Below, one piece after another: positions 24,871 to 33,946 of a stretch of DNA of 64,000 nt. Each line of letters starts with the position of its first letter. Within the stretch, counting starts at the first letter, position 1. Source of the DNA: Streptomyces glaucescens (GTDB taxonomy: Bacteria; Actinomycetota; Actinomycetes; Streptomycetales; Streptomycetaceae); assembly GCF_000761215.1 (NCBI RefSeq), contig NZ_CP009438.1, positions 7,358,501-7,422,500 of the forward strand, written 5' to 3'. The notes beneath the pieces were generated by a model, which worked only from the letters and a program-made list of their open reading frames with translations, was not told where the DNA came from and searched no databases. The translations under genes were made by a program, and so were the position numbers.

Positions 24871-25929
24871 CGGCCGCTGAACGCGCCGAAGCCCGACTAC
24901 TCGCTCGAACGGCACCTCCTGATGCGCGTGCACCGCACCGGCGAGTACCTGCACGCGTATCGCATCGTTGGCGGGGGTCGCTTCCTGACCACAGCGCCGA
25001 CGCTCGGCCTTTCCCGTTCGGCTGGCCTGCCGAGCGCCTTGTCGGGGCTGCGGTACGGCCATGGCTCGACGCCCTCGGCGAGCACAGCGGGCTCTCGGAC
25101 GAGTCCTGGCCGCGCTCGGGGCGTGCGGCTATCCGACGCCAGAAATCTGCCGAGGATCTGCCGGGCAGCGGCTTCCGGCGGATCGCTGGCGGATGTCTGG
25201 CAGGTCCTCCGGCGGATCAGGGAGCAGGCGGGCAGGGCGTCGTCGCCGTCGTCATCACGGCCGCCGCGCCCGCGCCCCGGGGCTCCGGCGGTACGCGTAG
25301 GCGTGGTCGGCGCCAGGCCCACGGCGGGCACACGTGCACGAGCACACCGTGCACACGAGTCGACGGCGACGGCCTGGAGGCTGTCGTGCGGCCTGTCGGC
25401 GCGACATCGATCCGCGCCGGTGCGCCCCCGGAAGCCCTCTCCCGGGCCGTGTCCGGCGCGGCGCACGGTCGAACGCATGGGGCCTGCAGGAGAAGTGGCG
25501 TATGCGGGGCGTGGTGACGGAAGGTGCCGCACGAAGCCGTACTGATCGGCGTCGACGTGCCTGTGTGCCGATGTGACAACTGCCGGTACTACTGCGAGCT
25601 GGACGAGACGGTGCCGGAACGCCGGGGGAGGGCTGCGGATGACGGGCTGACCCGGCCGATGGGAGACCCGGGTGAGGTCGGAAAGGAAGACGCGGCAGAG
25701 AGCCCCGGCGGCAGGTTTCCCCGCGGCGTCCCGGCGTGAGCGAGGTGCCCGGACGCGCGAGCCGGTGGGAGCGCAGGGCGGCGGGCCTGCGCCTCCACTA
25801 CGCGGCGGCTCCGACGGCCCGCCCCACCCGCTTGACCCGCTCGATCCGTCCGACCCGCGCGCAGGACACGGCAGATCAACGTGCCCGTCCTGCTGCCGGT
25901 CCCCATCGCCTGCATACTCCGGGGACCGC
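24871..25929. other. About 1 kb of mosaic debris
   Basis: Short protein-like scraps appear in different plus-strand frames, for example LERHLLMRVHRTGEYLHAYR with IVGGGRFLTTAPTLG near 24900-25010 and a Cys-rich VPVCRCDNCRYYCELDE near 25560. None has a clear start and end. Read as remains of several accessory genes. Confidence 0.35.
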
Positions 25930-26853
25930 CTACTGGCGCGGTCCGGAACGCCGGGTGCCAGCGTCGTGGTGGTCGCCTGCCGTGTTCCAGGGCCAGGTGG
26001 CGAGCGTCGTGTGCATCAGCCGGGCCGCGGGGGACGAGCGGGCGTCGGCGACCCGGTGGAGAGTGAGTGTGCGGCGGCAGGCGGGATCGTCGACGGCGAT
26101 CCAGGCGACGGGCGCGTAGGTGTCGGCCCGCAGGGCCATGGTGGGGATCAGGGTCAGGCCGATCCCCGCGCCGACCAGGACCGCGGTGGCGGCCGGCTCG
26201 TCTCCTTCGCAGACGATGCGCGGCGTCAGGCCGGCGGCGCTGAACAGGTGGTCGAGCAGGCGGCGCTGCCAGTGGCCGGGTCGCGGGGCGACGAACGGCT
26301 CGTCCCGCAGTTCCGTGACGGTCACCGAGGAGCGTCCGGCGAGCCGGTGTCCTGGCGGGGTGGCCAGCCAGACCTGCTCGTCGTGAACGGCGAGACTGTC
26401 CAGTCCGTCGCGGGGAATCGGCTGCGAGGCGACGCACAGGTCGACCTCCCGAGCATGCAGGGCGCGGTACATGTCGGAGGCCGGGAGCTGGTAGAGCTGG
26501 ACGTCGATGTCCGGATGGGCCTGCTTGAACGCGGCGAGCGGGCCGGTGACGGTCAGGAAGGTCTCCGAGGCCAGGCGGACGCTGCCGAAGCCGTCGCGGG
26601 CGAGTTCGGCCACGGCGCGGCGCCCCGCCTCCAGTTCCCCGAGGGAGCGTTCCACGTGCTCGCGAAAGCGCCGTCCCGCTTCGTTCAGCCGTAACCGGCC
26701 ACCCCGGTCGAACAGAGCCGCGCCCAGCTCGGACTCCAGCCGTGCGATGGTGCGGCTCAGCGACGGCTGGGCGATGCGCAAGCGCTCGGCCGCCCCGCTG
26801 AGATGTTCCAGCTCGGCGACGACGAGGAACTGCTGCAGCGCATGGAGATCCAC
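25930..26853 (-). CDS. LysR-family transcriptional regulator
   Basis: 307 aa, standard for the family. The N-terminal HTH reads MDLHALQQFLVVAELEHLSG then AAERLRIAQPSLSRTIARLE, followed by the linker helix and the periplasmic-binding-like effector domain (ETFLTVTGPLAAFK, DLCVASQPIPRDGL, VLVGAGIGLTLIP). It is divergent from the membrane protein/multicopper oxidase operon, which is its probable target. The ~75-base intergenic region is AT-rich by local standards. Confidence 0.92.
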   Translation of the reverse strand: MDLHALQQFLVVAELEHLSGAAERLRIAQPSLSRTIARLESELGAALFDRGGRLRLNEAGRRFREHVERSLGELEAGRRAVAELARDGFGSVRLASETFLTVTGPLAAFKQAHPDIDVQLYQLPASDMYRALHAREVDLCVASQPIPRDGLDSLAVHDEQVWLATPPGHRLAGRSSVTVTELRDEPFVAPRPGHWQRRLLDHLFSAAGLTPRIVCEGDEPAATAVLVGAGIGLTLIPTMALRADTYAPVAWIAVDDPACRRTLTLHRVADARSSPAARLMHTTLATWPWNTAGDHHDAGTRRSGPRQ

Positions 26854-26928
26854 CGCCGTACCTCCTTCATAGCACCTGCGGCATAGCCAGTTAGCAATAT
26901 AGATCTTTGACGGGATGCCTCGTCGGAC

Positions 26929-27372
26929 ATGAACGTGGAGGCCATGACCACCACATCGGAACAGCCGTCAGCAGCCGCCTCGGGGGCAGCGGCGACCGGC
27001 GCCGCAGGCCGCCTGTTTCGCGCTGCCGTCACGGCACACACCGTCGCGGCGTTCGGCCAACCCGTCTTCGCGGGCGTCTATCTGAGCGGTGCCGTCGGCG
27101 GACTTCACTGGCACGCCCGTGGCGCCGACATCGTCTTCTCCCTCGGCTTGATGCAGACCGTGGCGGGCACCGCGGCCTCGGTGCGGATGCGCCGCGTGTG
27201 GCCGGTGACGTTGTCCCTGCTGGTCGTAGCCGCCGAAACCGTCCAGTACATGGCCGGGCTCTCCGGCGCGCTCTGGCTGCACCTGCCCCTCGGGGCGGCG
27301 GTCATCGCCTCGCTCGCCGTGCTGTTCGTTGCCGCCTGGATACGGCCCCTGCCGAACGCCGCTCATGACTGA
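26929..27372 (+). CDS. Small membrane protein upstream of multicopper oxidase
   Basis: 147 aa from ATG at 26929; ATG at 26944 is possible, but GGAGG lies only two bases before it. About four hydrophobic helices (TAHTVAAFGQPVFAGVYLSG, IVFSLGLMQTVAGTAA, VTLSLLVVAAETVQYMAGLS, LGAAVIASLAVLFVAAWI). No family assigned. The stop overlaps the oxidase start, so the two are coupled, suggesting a membrane partner or copper-related role (inference). Confidence 0.78.
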   Translation: MNVEAMTTTSEQPSAAASGAAATGAAGRLFRAAVTAHTVAAFGQPVFAGVYLSGAVGGLHWHARGADIVFSLGLMQTVAGTAASVRMRRVWPVTLSLLVVAAETVQYMAGLSGALWLHLPLGAAVIASLAVLFVAAWIRPLPNAAHD

Positions 27373-28984
27373 GCGGCACACCGCCCAAGGCGGCACCGCG
27401 TTGCCGCGGCGTCGGGTCCTGGGCATCGGCGGCGCGTTGGGGCTGATCGCCACCGGCGGGCTCGCGCTCGGCGGCGGCATGGCGCACCATCCGGCGCGCA
27501 CCGGCGGCGAGTTGCGTACCGCCGTGCCTGTGCCGGAGCCGTCCACCGTGCCTCTGCCCGTGCCGCCCGTGCTGGCGCCGGCAGGGACGCACGACGGTGT
27601 CGACCGCTACGAGATCACCCAACGGCGCGTCACGGCTGAGATCCTGCCCGGCGTGCGGACGGAGCTGTGGACGTACAACGGCACCTTCCCCGGCCCCACC
27701 ATCGAGTCGCGCCGCGGGCGGCCCGCCACCGTGGTGCACCGCAACGAACTGCCGGTGCCGACCGTCGTCCACCTGCACGGCGGGCGCACCCCGGCCGCCT
27801 CCGACGGCTACCCTACCGATCTCGTCCTCCCCGCCGGGTGGCCGGATCCCGCAGCAGGACACGGACATCATGGCGGCGACGCGCCGAAGATGCACGATGA
27901 GCGTGCCGCCACCAGCCGCCTCACGCGCACCTACACCTTCCCGATGGACCAGCGCGCCGCGCTCCTGTGGTACCACGACCACCGGATGGACTTCACCGCC
28001 CCGGCGATCTGGCGGGGGCTGGCAGGCCTGCACATCGTCCGCGACGACGTCGAGGACGCCCTCGACCTGCCCCGCGGACCGCGCGAGCTGCCCTTGATGA
28101 TCACCGACCGCGCGTTCGCCGAGGACGGCTCGCTGGCCTACCCGGCCCTCGACCCGAACCTGCGCGACCGGCCCGGCGTGCGTGCCCCTTTCCTGGCCGG
28201 GGTGCTGGGCGATGTGATCCTGGTCAACGGCGCCCCCTGGCCCGTGCACGAGACCGACGCAGCGCGCCACCGGCTACGGCTGCTCAACGCCTCCAACGCC
28301 CGCCACTACGAGCTCGAGGCCGTCACCGACGACGGGCGGCGTCTGGACCTGGTCCAGATCGGGGCCGACCAAGGGCTGCTCGCCGCCCCCGTCACGCACA
28401 CCTCACTGCCGATCGCCCCGGCCGAGCGCTACGACGTGATCATCGACTTCGCGGCTCTGCCACCCGGCAGCCGGGTGCGGCTGCGCAACCGGCTCGGTAC
28501 CGGACGCACCCGCGAGGTCATGGCCTTCCGCATCGCGCGGGCAGCGAGGGACAACAGCCGGATCCCCGCCGCGCTCGCCGACGACCTGCCCACCTGGCGG
28601 CGTGCCGAGGCGAGTGCGGTCCGCGACTTCGCCTTCCGCGCCGGGCGCACACCGCACGGCCGCGGCTGGGTGATCGGAGACCGGGCGTTCGATCCGTCGC
28701 GCACCGATGTACGCACACGCCTCGGCGCCGTGGAGGTCTGGCGACTGGTCGCCGACGTCCACCACCCCATCCACCTGCACCTGGTCGGATTCCGGGTGCT
28801 CTCCCGGGGAGGACGACCGCCGCTGCCGCACGACGCCGGACTGAAGGACACCATCTCACTGCGCCCCGGCGAGTCGGCGGAAATCATCACCCGCTTCGAC
28901 GGCTACCGAGGCCGCTACCTCTTCCATTGCCACAACGCCGAACACGAGGACATGGGAATGATGGCCAATCTCGAGATCATTTGA
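27365..28984 (+). CDS. Tat-exported multicopper oxidase (CotA/bilirubin-oxidase-like)
   Basis: 539 aa from ATG at 27365. A twin-arginine signal (LPRRRVLGIGGALGLIATGG) predicts folded export. All four copper motifs are present: VHLHGG, WYHDHRMDF, HHPIHLHLVGF and HCHNAEHEDMGMM (the last with the T1 Cys-His and axial Met). Length and the CotA-like HLHGG spacing point to the two-insert bacterial laccase/spore-coat group, which oxidises phenols, bilirubin or metal ions with reduction of O2 to water. Substrate not predictable. Confidence 0.93.
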   Translation: MTERHTAQGGTALPRRRVLGIGGALGLIATGGLALGGGMAHHPARTGGELRTAVPVPEPSTVPLPVPPVLAPAGTHDGVDRYEITQRRVTAEILPGVRTELWTYNGTFPGPTIESRRGRPATVVHRNELPVPTVVHLHGGRTPAASDGYPTDLVLPAGWPDPAAGHGHHGGDAPKMHDERAATSRLTRTYTFPMDQRAALLWYHDHRMDFTAPAIWRGLAGLHIVRDDVEDALDLPRGPRELPLMITDRAFAEDGSLAYPALDPNLRDRPGVRAPFLAGVLGDVILVNGAPWPVHETDAARHRLRLLNASNARHYELEAVTDDGRRLDLVQIGADQGLLAAPVTHTSLPIAPAERYDVIIDFAALPPGSRVRLRNRLGTGRTREVMAFRIARAARDNSRIPAALADDLPTWRRAEASAVRDFAFRAGRTPHGRGWVIGDRAFDPSRTDVRTRLGAVEVWRLVADVHHPIHLHLVGFRVLSRGGRPPLPHDAGLKDTISLRPGESAEIITRFDGYRGRYLFHCHNAEHEDMGMMANLEII

Positions 28985-29589
28985 ATCTCCCACAGCGCGC
29001 GTAGGGCGGTTTGTCGCTGTGCCGGGTCGTTGATGGCCTGGGGTGTGGTGGGGGTGTTGAGAAGTTTAGTGGGCGGTTAGGCCGGGGTGGGCAGCGCCGA
29101 CGGGCTCGACGCCGCCCACGCCGGTCCGGGGCGGGCGTGGGCGGCGTGCGCTCAGAGAGCCGTTCCTGGTGGTCCGGGCCTGGTGAACGTCACACCCGTG
29201 ATGGCGTTCGGGCCCGTAGACAGGCCCAGAAGGCCGGCCGTGGACGTCGAGGAAATGGACGCGAGTTTTGCGGGTCCTGTGGGCGCGTTCGACGTCTACA
29301 GCGAGAGATCCCCTTGGAGTCAGGACCCGACCTTCACCCTGGGCCTCGCAGCCTGGCCAGCACGTATCTAGGAGCACCGTGCACCGTCATCGGCGCTCGG
29401 GGACCGCAGGGGAACAGCAGATCAGATGCGACGCTTCCGGCCGACTGGCCGGAAGCTAGGGCTGGGAGGCAGACCGAGGTCGAGCCCGCGGATGATGCGA
29501 CTCGTTCCGGTGATGTCAGCTGGCAGGGCGGCTACAACCTATTGGTCATGCTGCCGTCGGCGGCTTGCAGGTGAGGCCGCCCCTGCGTC
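28985..29589. other. 605 bases without a supported gene
   Basis: Only weak open frames. Contains the hairpin at 29433-29456, which may terminate readthrough from the oxidase operon. Confidence 0.4.
29433..29456. terminator. 10-bp hairpin with 4-base loop
   Basis: GCTTCCGGCC pairs perfectly with GGCCGGAAGC around GACT. A compact stable stem consistent with a terminator, ~450 bases after the oxidase. Confidence 0.5.
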
Positions 29590-30160
29590 GAGGGCGCTCA
29601 CGAAGAGGGCGGCGTCGAACACGAGAGCGGCCGGTTCCGTCGCTCGCATCTTGTCCCGGTCCTTGAGGCCGACACGCCTGCGGAGCTGAACGAGAAGATC
29701 GAGCAGACCGAGATCGCCGAGGACGTCCGGCACATCGACAACCGTACTGCCTCGGTGGGCTTCGACTTCGACTATGAGGCTCCGCTGCTGGCCCCGCTGC
29801 CGTTCGAGGACTTCGACAACGGGCTGACGCTGACGCCTGAGGTCGACACGACCTCCCGGATCACGGTCCGGCAGAATAAGTACTCCGTCCCAGCCCGCTT
29901 CATCGGTACGAACGTGCGTGTCTCGCTGCGGGCGGACGAGGTCTGGGTCTTCGATCGCAGCGAGATCGTGGTACGCCGCCCTCGGCTCGCGGGCCGCTAT
30001 GGGTTCCGTGATCTGCTGGGCCACTACCTGGAATCCTGTGGCAAAGCCCGGTGCCCTGCAGCATTCGACCGGCCTGGCCGCGGCCCGCGAGAGCGGGAGG
30101 TTCACCGCGCTGGGGCACTGCCTCAGGGTTGCCCCTGCGCCGCCGGGTGCCCGCAGGGCC
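29590..30160 (+). pseudogene. IS21-family transposase (IstA) C-terminal remnant
   Basis: From ~29605 one frame encodes EGGVEHESGRFRRSHLVPVL, ELNEKIEQTEIAEDVRHI, SVGFDFDYEAPLLAPLP, then VRQNKYSVPARFIGTNVRVS and LRADEVWVFDRSEIVVRRPR, the post-catalytic part of IstA. Near 30020 it shifts one frame to KPGALQHSTGLAAARESGRF. The catalytic DDE core and helper ATPase gene istB are absent. Confidence 0.8.
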
Positions 30161-30304
30161 GCCCGGCCGCTGGGATATGTTCACGTCCGGGCCCGGCGGG
30201 GCGCGGACTCCGGGGTCCCGGGCCCGCGCCCCGCGTCCCGTGGGCCCGCAATGCCCTACTCGTCAAGCACTCATCATGGGTTGCCGTACGTACTGGAGGT
30301 CGGT

Positions 30305-31549
30305 GTGCATTCGCACCGCAGATCCTGGCTCCTCGGGCTGGTCGTCGCCCTCACCGCCGTTCTCGCCGCGCCCACCCCGGCCGCGGCGGTCACCGTCACG
30401 CCCGGGGCGATCTTCAACGACCCCGCGGGCACGGCCGCCGACCAGAACAGGATCCGCGACCACCTCGTCTCGCTCATCGGCGACGCCCCGGCGGGCAGCT
30501 CGGTGCGCATGGCGATGTACACCTTCACCGACGGCCCCGTCCGGGACGCGCTGATCGCGGCCAAGAACCGGGGCGTCTCCGTGCATGTGATCCTCGACCA
30601 CTTCTCCTCCGAAACCGTGACCGCGGGCGGGGAGCTGGAGACCCTGCGCACCGCGCTGGGCACCGACCGGACCCAGCCCTCGTGGCTGCTGGACTGCGGC
30701 AGGAATCGCGGCTGCATCGGCACCCGCCCGCTGAGCAAGTCCGACGGCTCGCCGGACTACCCGATCAACCACAACAAGTTCGTCCTCTTCTCCCACACCG
30801 GAGGGGCGGACAACGTGGTGGTGCAGACCTCGTTCAACCTGACGACCCACCAGCGCGAACGCCTGCACAACAACGCGGTGACCCTCGTCGACAAGGGCCT
30901 CTACGACATCTACCGGGCCTACTTCGACGACCAGGTCTCCCACGCGGCCGGCGCCGGCCTGAGCCACTACTACAAGACGCCGATCAGCACCACGAACCCG
31001 GCGTACAAGGCGTACTTCTTCCCGCGCAAGGAGACGTCCGGCACCACCTACCAGACCGACGCCTCCACCGACATGGTCAAGCTGATCCTCGACAAGGTGA
31101 ACTGCGCGGCGGGCTCCGAGGTGCGCATCGCGGCCAACCTCTTCTACCGGACCCACATCGCCGACAAGATGGTCTCCATGGTGGACGCGGGCTGCTCGGT
31201 GATCCTCGCCCACGACAGCGACCCCAACGGCGGCGGCAACGGTGTGAACTCCATGGGCAGGACCGTCGAGGGCATCCTCTCCGGGCAGCTCACCCAGCGC
31301 GTGGAGTGCTGGGAGACCCCGCCCGCCGGGCGCACCGGCAACATCGGTCTGCACTCCAAGTACCTGCTGGTCAACGGCACGTACGAGGGTGTCGCCGGCA
31401 AGAAGATCGTCTGGACCGGCAGCCACAACTACTCGTACCAGGCGCTGCGGTCGAACGACGAGACGCTGCTGAAGATCGACAACGCCGCCGTCTTCGACCA
31501 GTACAAGGCCAACCACGTGCAGCTCATGAGCTACTGCGCGGGCAGCTGA
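30305..31549 (+). CDS. Secreted phospholipase D-like protein
   Basis: 414 aa from GTG at 30305, five bases after GGAGG. Signal peptide residues 1-29 (SWLLGLVVALTAVLAAPTPAAA). Two PLD-type repeats follow: NHNKFVLFSHTGGADNVVVQTSFNLT and LHSKYLLVNG ... KIVWTGSHNYS. In both HxK motifs the Asp expected five residues after Lys is replaced (Ser and Asn), while the downstream Ser/Asn-rich strand (QTSFN, GSHN) is kept. Exported nuclease or phospholipase activity is plausible. The domain is complete and uninterrupted despite the debris around it. Confidence 0.85.
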   Translation: MHSHRRSWLLGLVVALTAVLAAPTPAAAVTVTPGAIFNDPAGTAADQNRIRDHLVSLIGDAPAGSSVRMAMYTFTDGPVRDALIAAKNRGVSVHVILDHFSSETVTAGGELETLRTALGTDRTQPSWLLDCGRNRGCIGTRPLSKSDGSPDYPINHNKFVLFSHTGGADNVVVQTSFNLTTHQRERLHNNAVTLVDKGLYDIYRAYFDDQVSHAAGAGLSHYYKTPISTTNPAYKAYFFPRKETSGTTYQTDASTDMVKLILDKVNCAAGSEVRIAANLFYRTHIADKMVSMVDAGCSVILAHDSDPNGGGNGVNSMGRTVEGILSGQLTQRVECWETPPAGRTGNIGLHSKYLLVNGTYEGVAGKKIVWTGSHNYSYQALRSNDETLLKIDNAAVFDQYKANHVQLMSYCAGS

Positions 31550-31590
31550 GCCGCACCGCCCCCGGCCCGTACGGACGGCGGCGGCAACGG

Positions 31591-31629
31591 CCGGAGGGCC
31601 GGGCTCCCATGGGGAACCCGGCCCTCCGG
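31591..31629 (+). terminator. Terminator of the PLD-like gene
   Basis: A 13-bp perfect GC-rich stem (31591-31603 with 31617-31629) with a 13-base loop begins ~40 bases after the stop codon. Confidence 0.8.
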
Positions 31630-31639
31630 CGCGTGCGGG

Positions 31640-31765
31640 CGCGGACTGCTCGGCCATGATGGCGTTCAGCACGTTGAGCTTCGCCGCACTGCGCGCCGGC
31701 CGCATCGCGGCCAGGACACCCACCAGGGCGGCCAGCAGCAGGAAGATCCCGATGCGGTCCCACGG
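31640..31765 (-). pseudogene. FtsX-type ABC permease C-terminal fragment
   Basis: Minus-strand frame encodes IGIFLLLAALVGVLAAMRPA then RSAAKLNVLNAIMAE, the last helix and conserved PARRAARLxxLxAI tail of MacB/FtsX permeases. It abuts the enoyl-CoA hydratase fragment at about 31765 with no intervening sequence, so two unrelated genes have been joined by a deletion. Confidence 0.65.
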
Positions 31766-31895
31766 CGACGAAGGTGTGTCCCTGCAGGGCGGCCACGGTG
31801 ATCACCGGCAGCGACAGCATCCGCGCGAACAACTCGTGGACGGAGACTACGCAGTCCTGGTGCTGGTCGGTGTGGGCGAACAGCCAGTCCATGTC
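31766..31895 (-). pseudogene. Enoyl-CoA hydratase/isomerase fragment
   Basis: Minus-strand frame encodes LDMDWLFAHTDQHQDCVVSV then HELFARMLSLPVITVAALQGHTF, the segment before the oxyanion-hole loop of crotonase-family proteins. Both ends are missing; at the 3' side it runs into permease sequence. Confidence 0.65.
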
Positions 31896-32100
31896 GAGCC
31901 CGTTGGAGTGCGCGGCGGCGGTGATACCGGCTCCTGATCTGCTGAGCCCAGGCAGTGCGAAAGCAAGTAGCCCGTCTCATGTCCTGGTGGGCGCTGGCGA
32001 CTGGCGGTACCCCGGCCTGCCCTGCGCATGGCAGAGCTGGGACCTGCGATCGTGGTGCCGGCCGCCCGTACCGTAACGGGCGGCCGGCGCGCAGCGGTGG

Positions 32101-32616
32101 TCAGCCTCTGCGAACTGATGCGCCGTAGTGATCGGTCTGGCGCACGACTTTCACTTCGCTCGGCCGGGCTGGCCAGGCCTGGATGAGATACCACTCGGTG
32201 ACTTGGTCGGGGGCGAGATCGACAGCGGTGTCGCGGCCGCGGGCATGGATGCGCAACCGGTAGTCGCCGGGGCCCTGGAAAGACAGGACGGGGAGTTCTT
32301 CGTCCAAGTCGTCCATGACGCCGCGGATCGTGAGCTCGCCGGAGGGGGAGTGGGCGGAGATCTCGACAATCTCCTGCCAATCTCCGTTGCCGGGTGCGGG
32401 TGCGGGTGCGGGTGCGGTGTCGTGGAGGGTGACCGTCACGTCGATCTCACCGGTATGGATGCCGGTCATGACGGTGATGGCGCCATCAGCGACCCGCACG
32501 AGCCCGTTGTGTTCGCGGGCAAGGTCGGGTCCGGCAGGACCTTCCTCGTCACCGATCTCGAACTGGTGGTACTGAACAGGTACCAGCCCACAGCCCCGTT
32601 CGACCTCGTCGCTCAT
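32101..32616 (-). CDS. Conserved hypothetical protein
   Basis: 171 aa from ATG at 32616. Acidic, with repeated beta-strand patterns: VRVADGAITVMTGIHTGEID then VTVTLHDTAP, an Ala-Pro linker, WQEIVEISAHSPSGELTIRG, LPVLSFQGPGDYRLRIHARG and TEWYLIQAWPA. This organisation (N-terminal strand pair, linker, C-terminal beta domain) occurs in streptomycete proteins of unknown function; no catalytic motif. No membrane segments. Confidence 0.68.
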   Translation of the reverse strand: MSDEVERGCGLVPVQYHQFEIGDEEGPAGPDLAREHNGLVRVADGAITVMTGIHTGEIDVTVTLHDTAPAPAPAPGNGDWQEIVEISAHSPSGELTIRGVMDDLDEELPVLSFQGPGDYRLRIHARGRDTAVDLAPDQVTEWYLIQAWPARPSEVKVVRQTDHYGASVRRG

Positions 32617-32646
32617 ATCTCAGTCCTTCGCTGGGCGCCACGGCGC

Positions 32647-32973
32647 CTACTTGACCCACACCAGGAACGTGTCCTTCTCGATGGTGCGGTTGAACAGACA
32701 GAAGCTGCTGAGTGCTTTGCCGCCTTCCTCGATCTGCCTGCCGTTGATCACGCGACGGCTGAACTTGCCGCCGCCTGTTCGGTGACGTGCTCCCCGGATC
32801 AACGGCCTCCTCGCTCGTGCCCATCGGCTCAGACGGGCACGTGCTCTTGGTGACCTTGCACTTTCCGTAGTGCTTGCCGCTGCCGCTGCCGTTGGCGCTG
32901 GCGCTGGCACTCTGTAGTCGGGACGCACACCGACCCCGTGCAGCGGGCACTCACTCACCCTCTTCGACTCCAC
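32647..32973 (-). pseudogene. Second locus with the KFSRRVING motif
   Basis: The frame ends ...KFSRRVINGRQIEEGGKALS then SFCLFNRTIEKDTFLVWVK, a convincing C-terminus. Upstream, another frame encodes GSGSGKHYGKCKVTKSTCPS, so the gene appears frameshifted, and its N-terminal part in this frame is arginine-rich nonsense. Bases 32739-32767 are identical to 1744-1772. Family unknown. Confidence 0.4.
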
Positions 32974-33009
32974 GCGTCGACCGTACCGTCAGGCAAACCC
33001 CCAGCTCAG

Positions 33010-33738
33010 CGGACGTACCCGAACGTCACGGGCCGTGGGACCGGATCTATGACCTGTTCCGGCGCTGGCAGCGGGACGGCACCTGGGCGAGGATCCTCAC
33101 CCAACTCCAGGCCGAGGCGGACGCGAAGGGCGTGATCACCTGGGATGTCAACGTCGACGTCGACTCCACTGTTTGCCGGGCCCACCAGCACGCGGCCGGA
33201 GCGGCGAAAAAAAGGGGACCTTCAGAAGGAGCCACCCGGCGGTATCTTCGTCGAGCCGGCCGACCACGGCCTCGGACGCTCCCGCGGCGGACTGACCAGC
33301 AAAATCCACCTCGCGGTCGAGCAGGGGCAGAAGCCCTTGTCCGTCGTGATCACGGCCGGGCAGCGGGGCGACTCTGCGGAGTTCGAGCCGGTCCTGGAAG
33401 CCATACGGGTTCTCCGGCTGGGGCTGGGCAGGCCGCGCAAGCGCCCGAACCGGGCCCGGGCCGACGAGGCGTACGACTTGCTCAGCAGTCGCTCCTACCT
33501 ACGCAGACGCCTAATTAAGGCCACCGTCCCGGTTCCGACGGACCGGGTCCGCAACCGCCTCAAGCGCGGATCACGTGGCGGGCGGCCGCCACAGTTCGAC
33601 AGGGACGACTACAAGCAGCGGCACGCGGTCGAGTGCGGGATCAACCGGCTCAAGCGCCACCGGGCCGTCGCCACCCGGTACGACAAACTCGCCGTCCGCT
33701 ACGCAGCGACCGTGCTGGTCGCAGTCATAAACGAGTAG
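33010..33738 (+). pseudogene. IS5-family transposase, 5'-truncated with frame change at an A-tract
   Basis: The first frame encodes DVPERHGPWDRIYDLFRRWQ and ITWDVNVDVDSTVCRAHQHA. After seven As at 33207-33213 sense continues in the +1 frame: KGDLQKEPPGG, HGLGRSRGGLTSKIHLAVEQ, KPLSVVITAGQRGDSAEF, ARADEAYD, and VECGINRLKRHRAVATRYDK to the natural end. The DDE residues (VDSTV, DEAYD, CGINRLKR) are present. About 50 N-terminal residues are lost, so it is inactive whatever the cause of the frame change. Confidence 0.88.
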
Positions 33739-33895
33739 CTGTGACCAGCACTTTCACAACAGGCCCCAGCGGAGCTTGCCCCAGCCCCTTGATGCTCGGG
33801 GAGCCCTTGCGGGAGATCAGCGCCTGAATGCAGCGGCGTCGCAGCTCACGCGCGCAGCCTTCGAGTCGTACGCCTTGTCGTGGGTCGTCGGCCGT

Positions 33896-33931
33896 GCGCG
33901 CCCCGAAGGCGCGAGGTCCTTCGGGGTGCGC
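33896..33931 (-). terminator. Terminator of the SDR gene
   Basis: 14-bp stem with one G-T pair (33896-33909 with 33918-33931) and an 8-base loop, 15 bases past the SDR stop. Confidence 0.75.
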
Positions 33932-33946
33932 GGCAGTGGTTCGACT

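Noticed and set aside
23817..25517. 566-codon plus-strand frame as one protein
   Set aside because: It strings together at least two unrelated scraps with arginine-rich filler; only 24561-24870 has family-like sense.
32396..32416. Short GGTGCG repeats near 32396 as a possible CRISPR or regulatory repeat
   Set aside because: Only three to four six-base units coding an Ala-Pro linker of the minus-strand hypothetical protein; no spacers.
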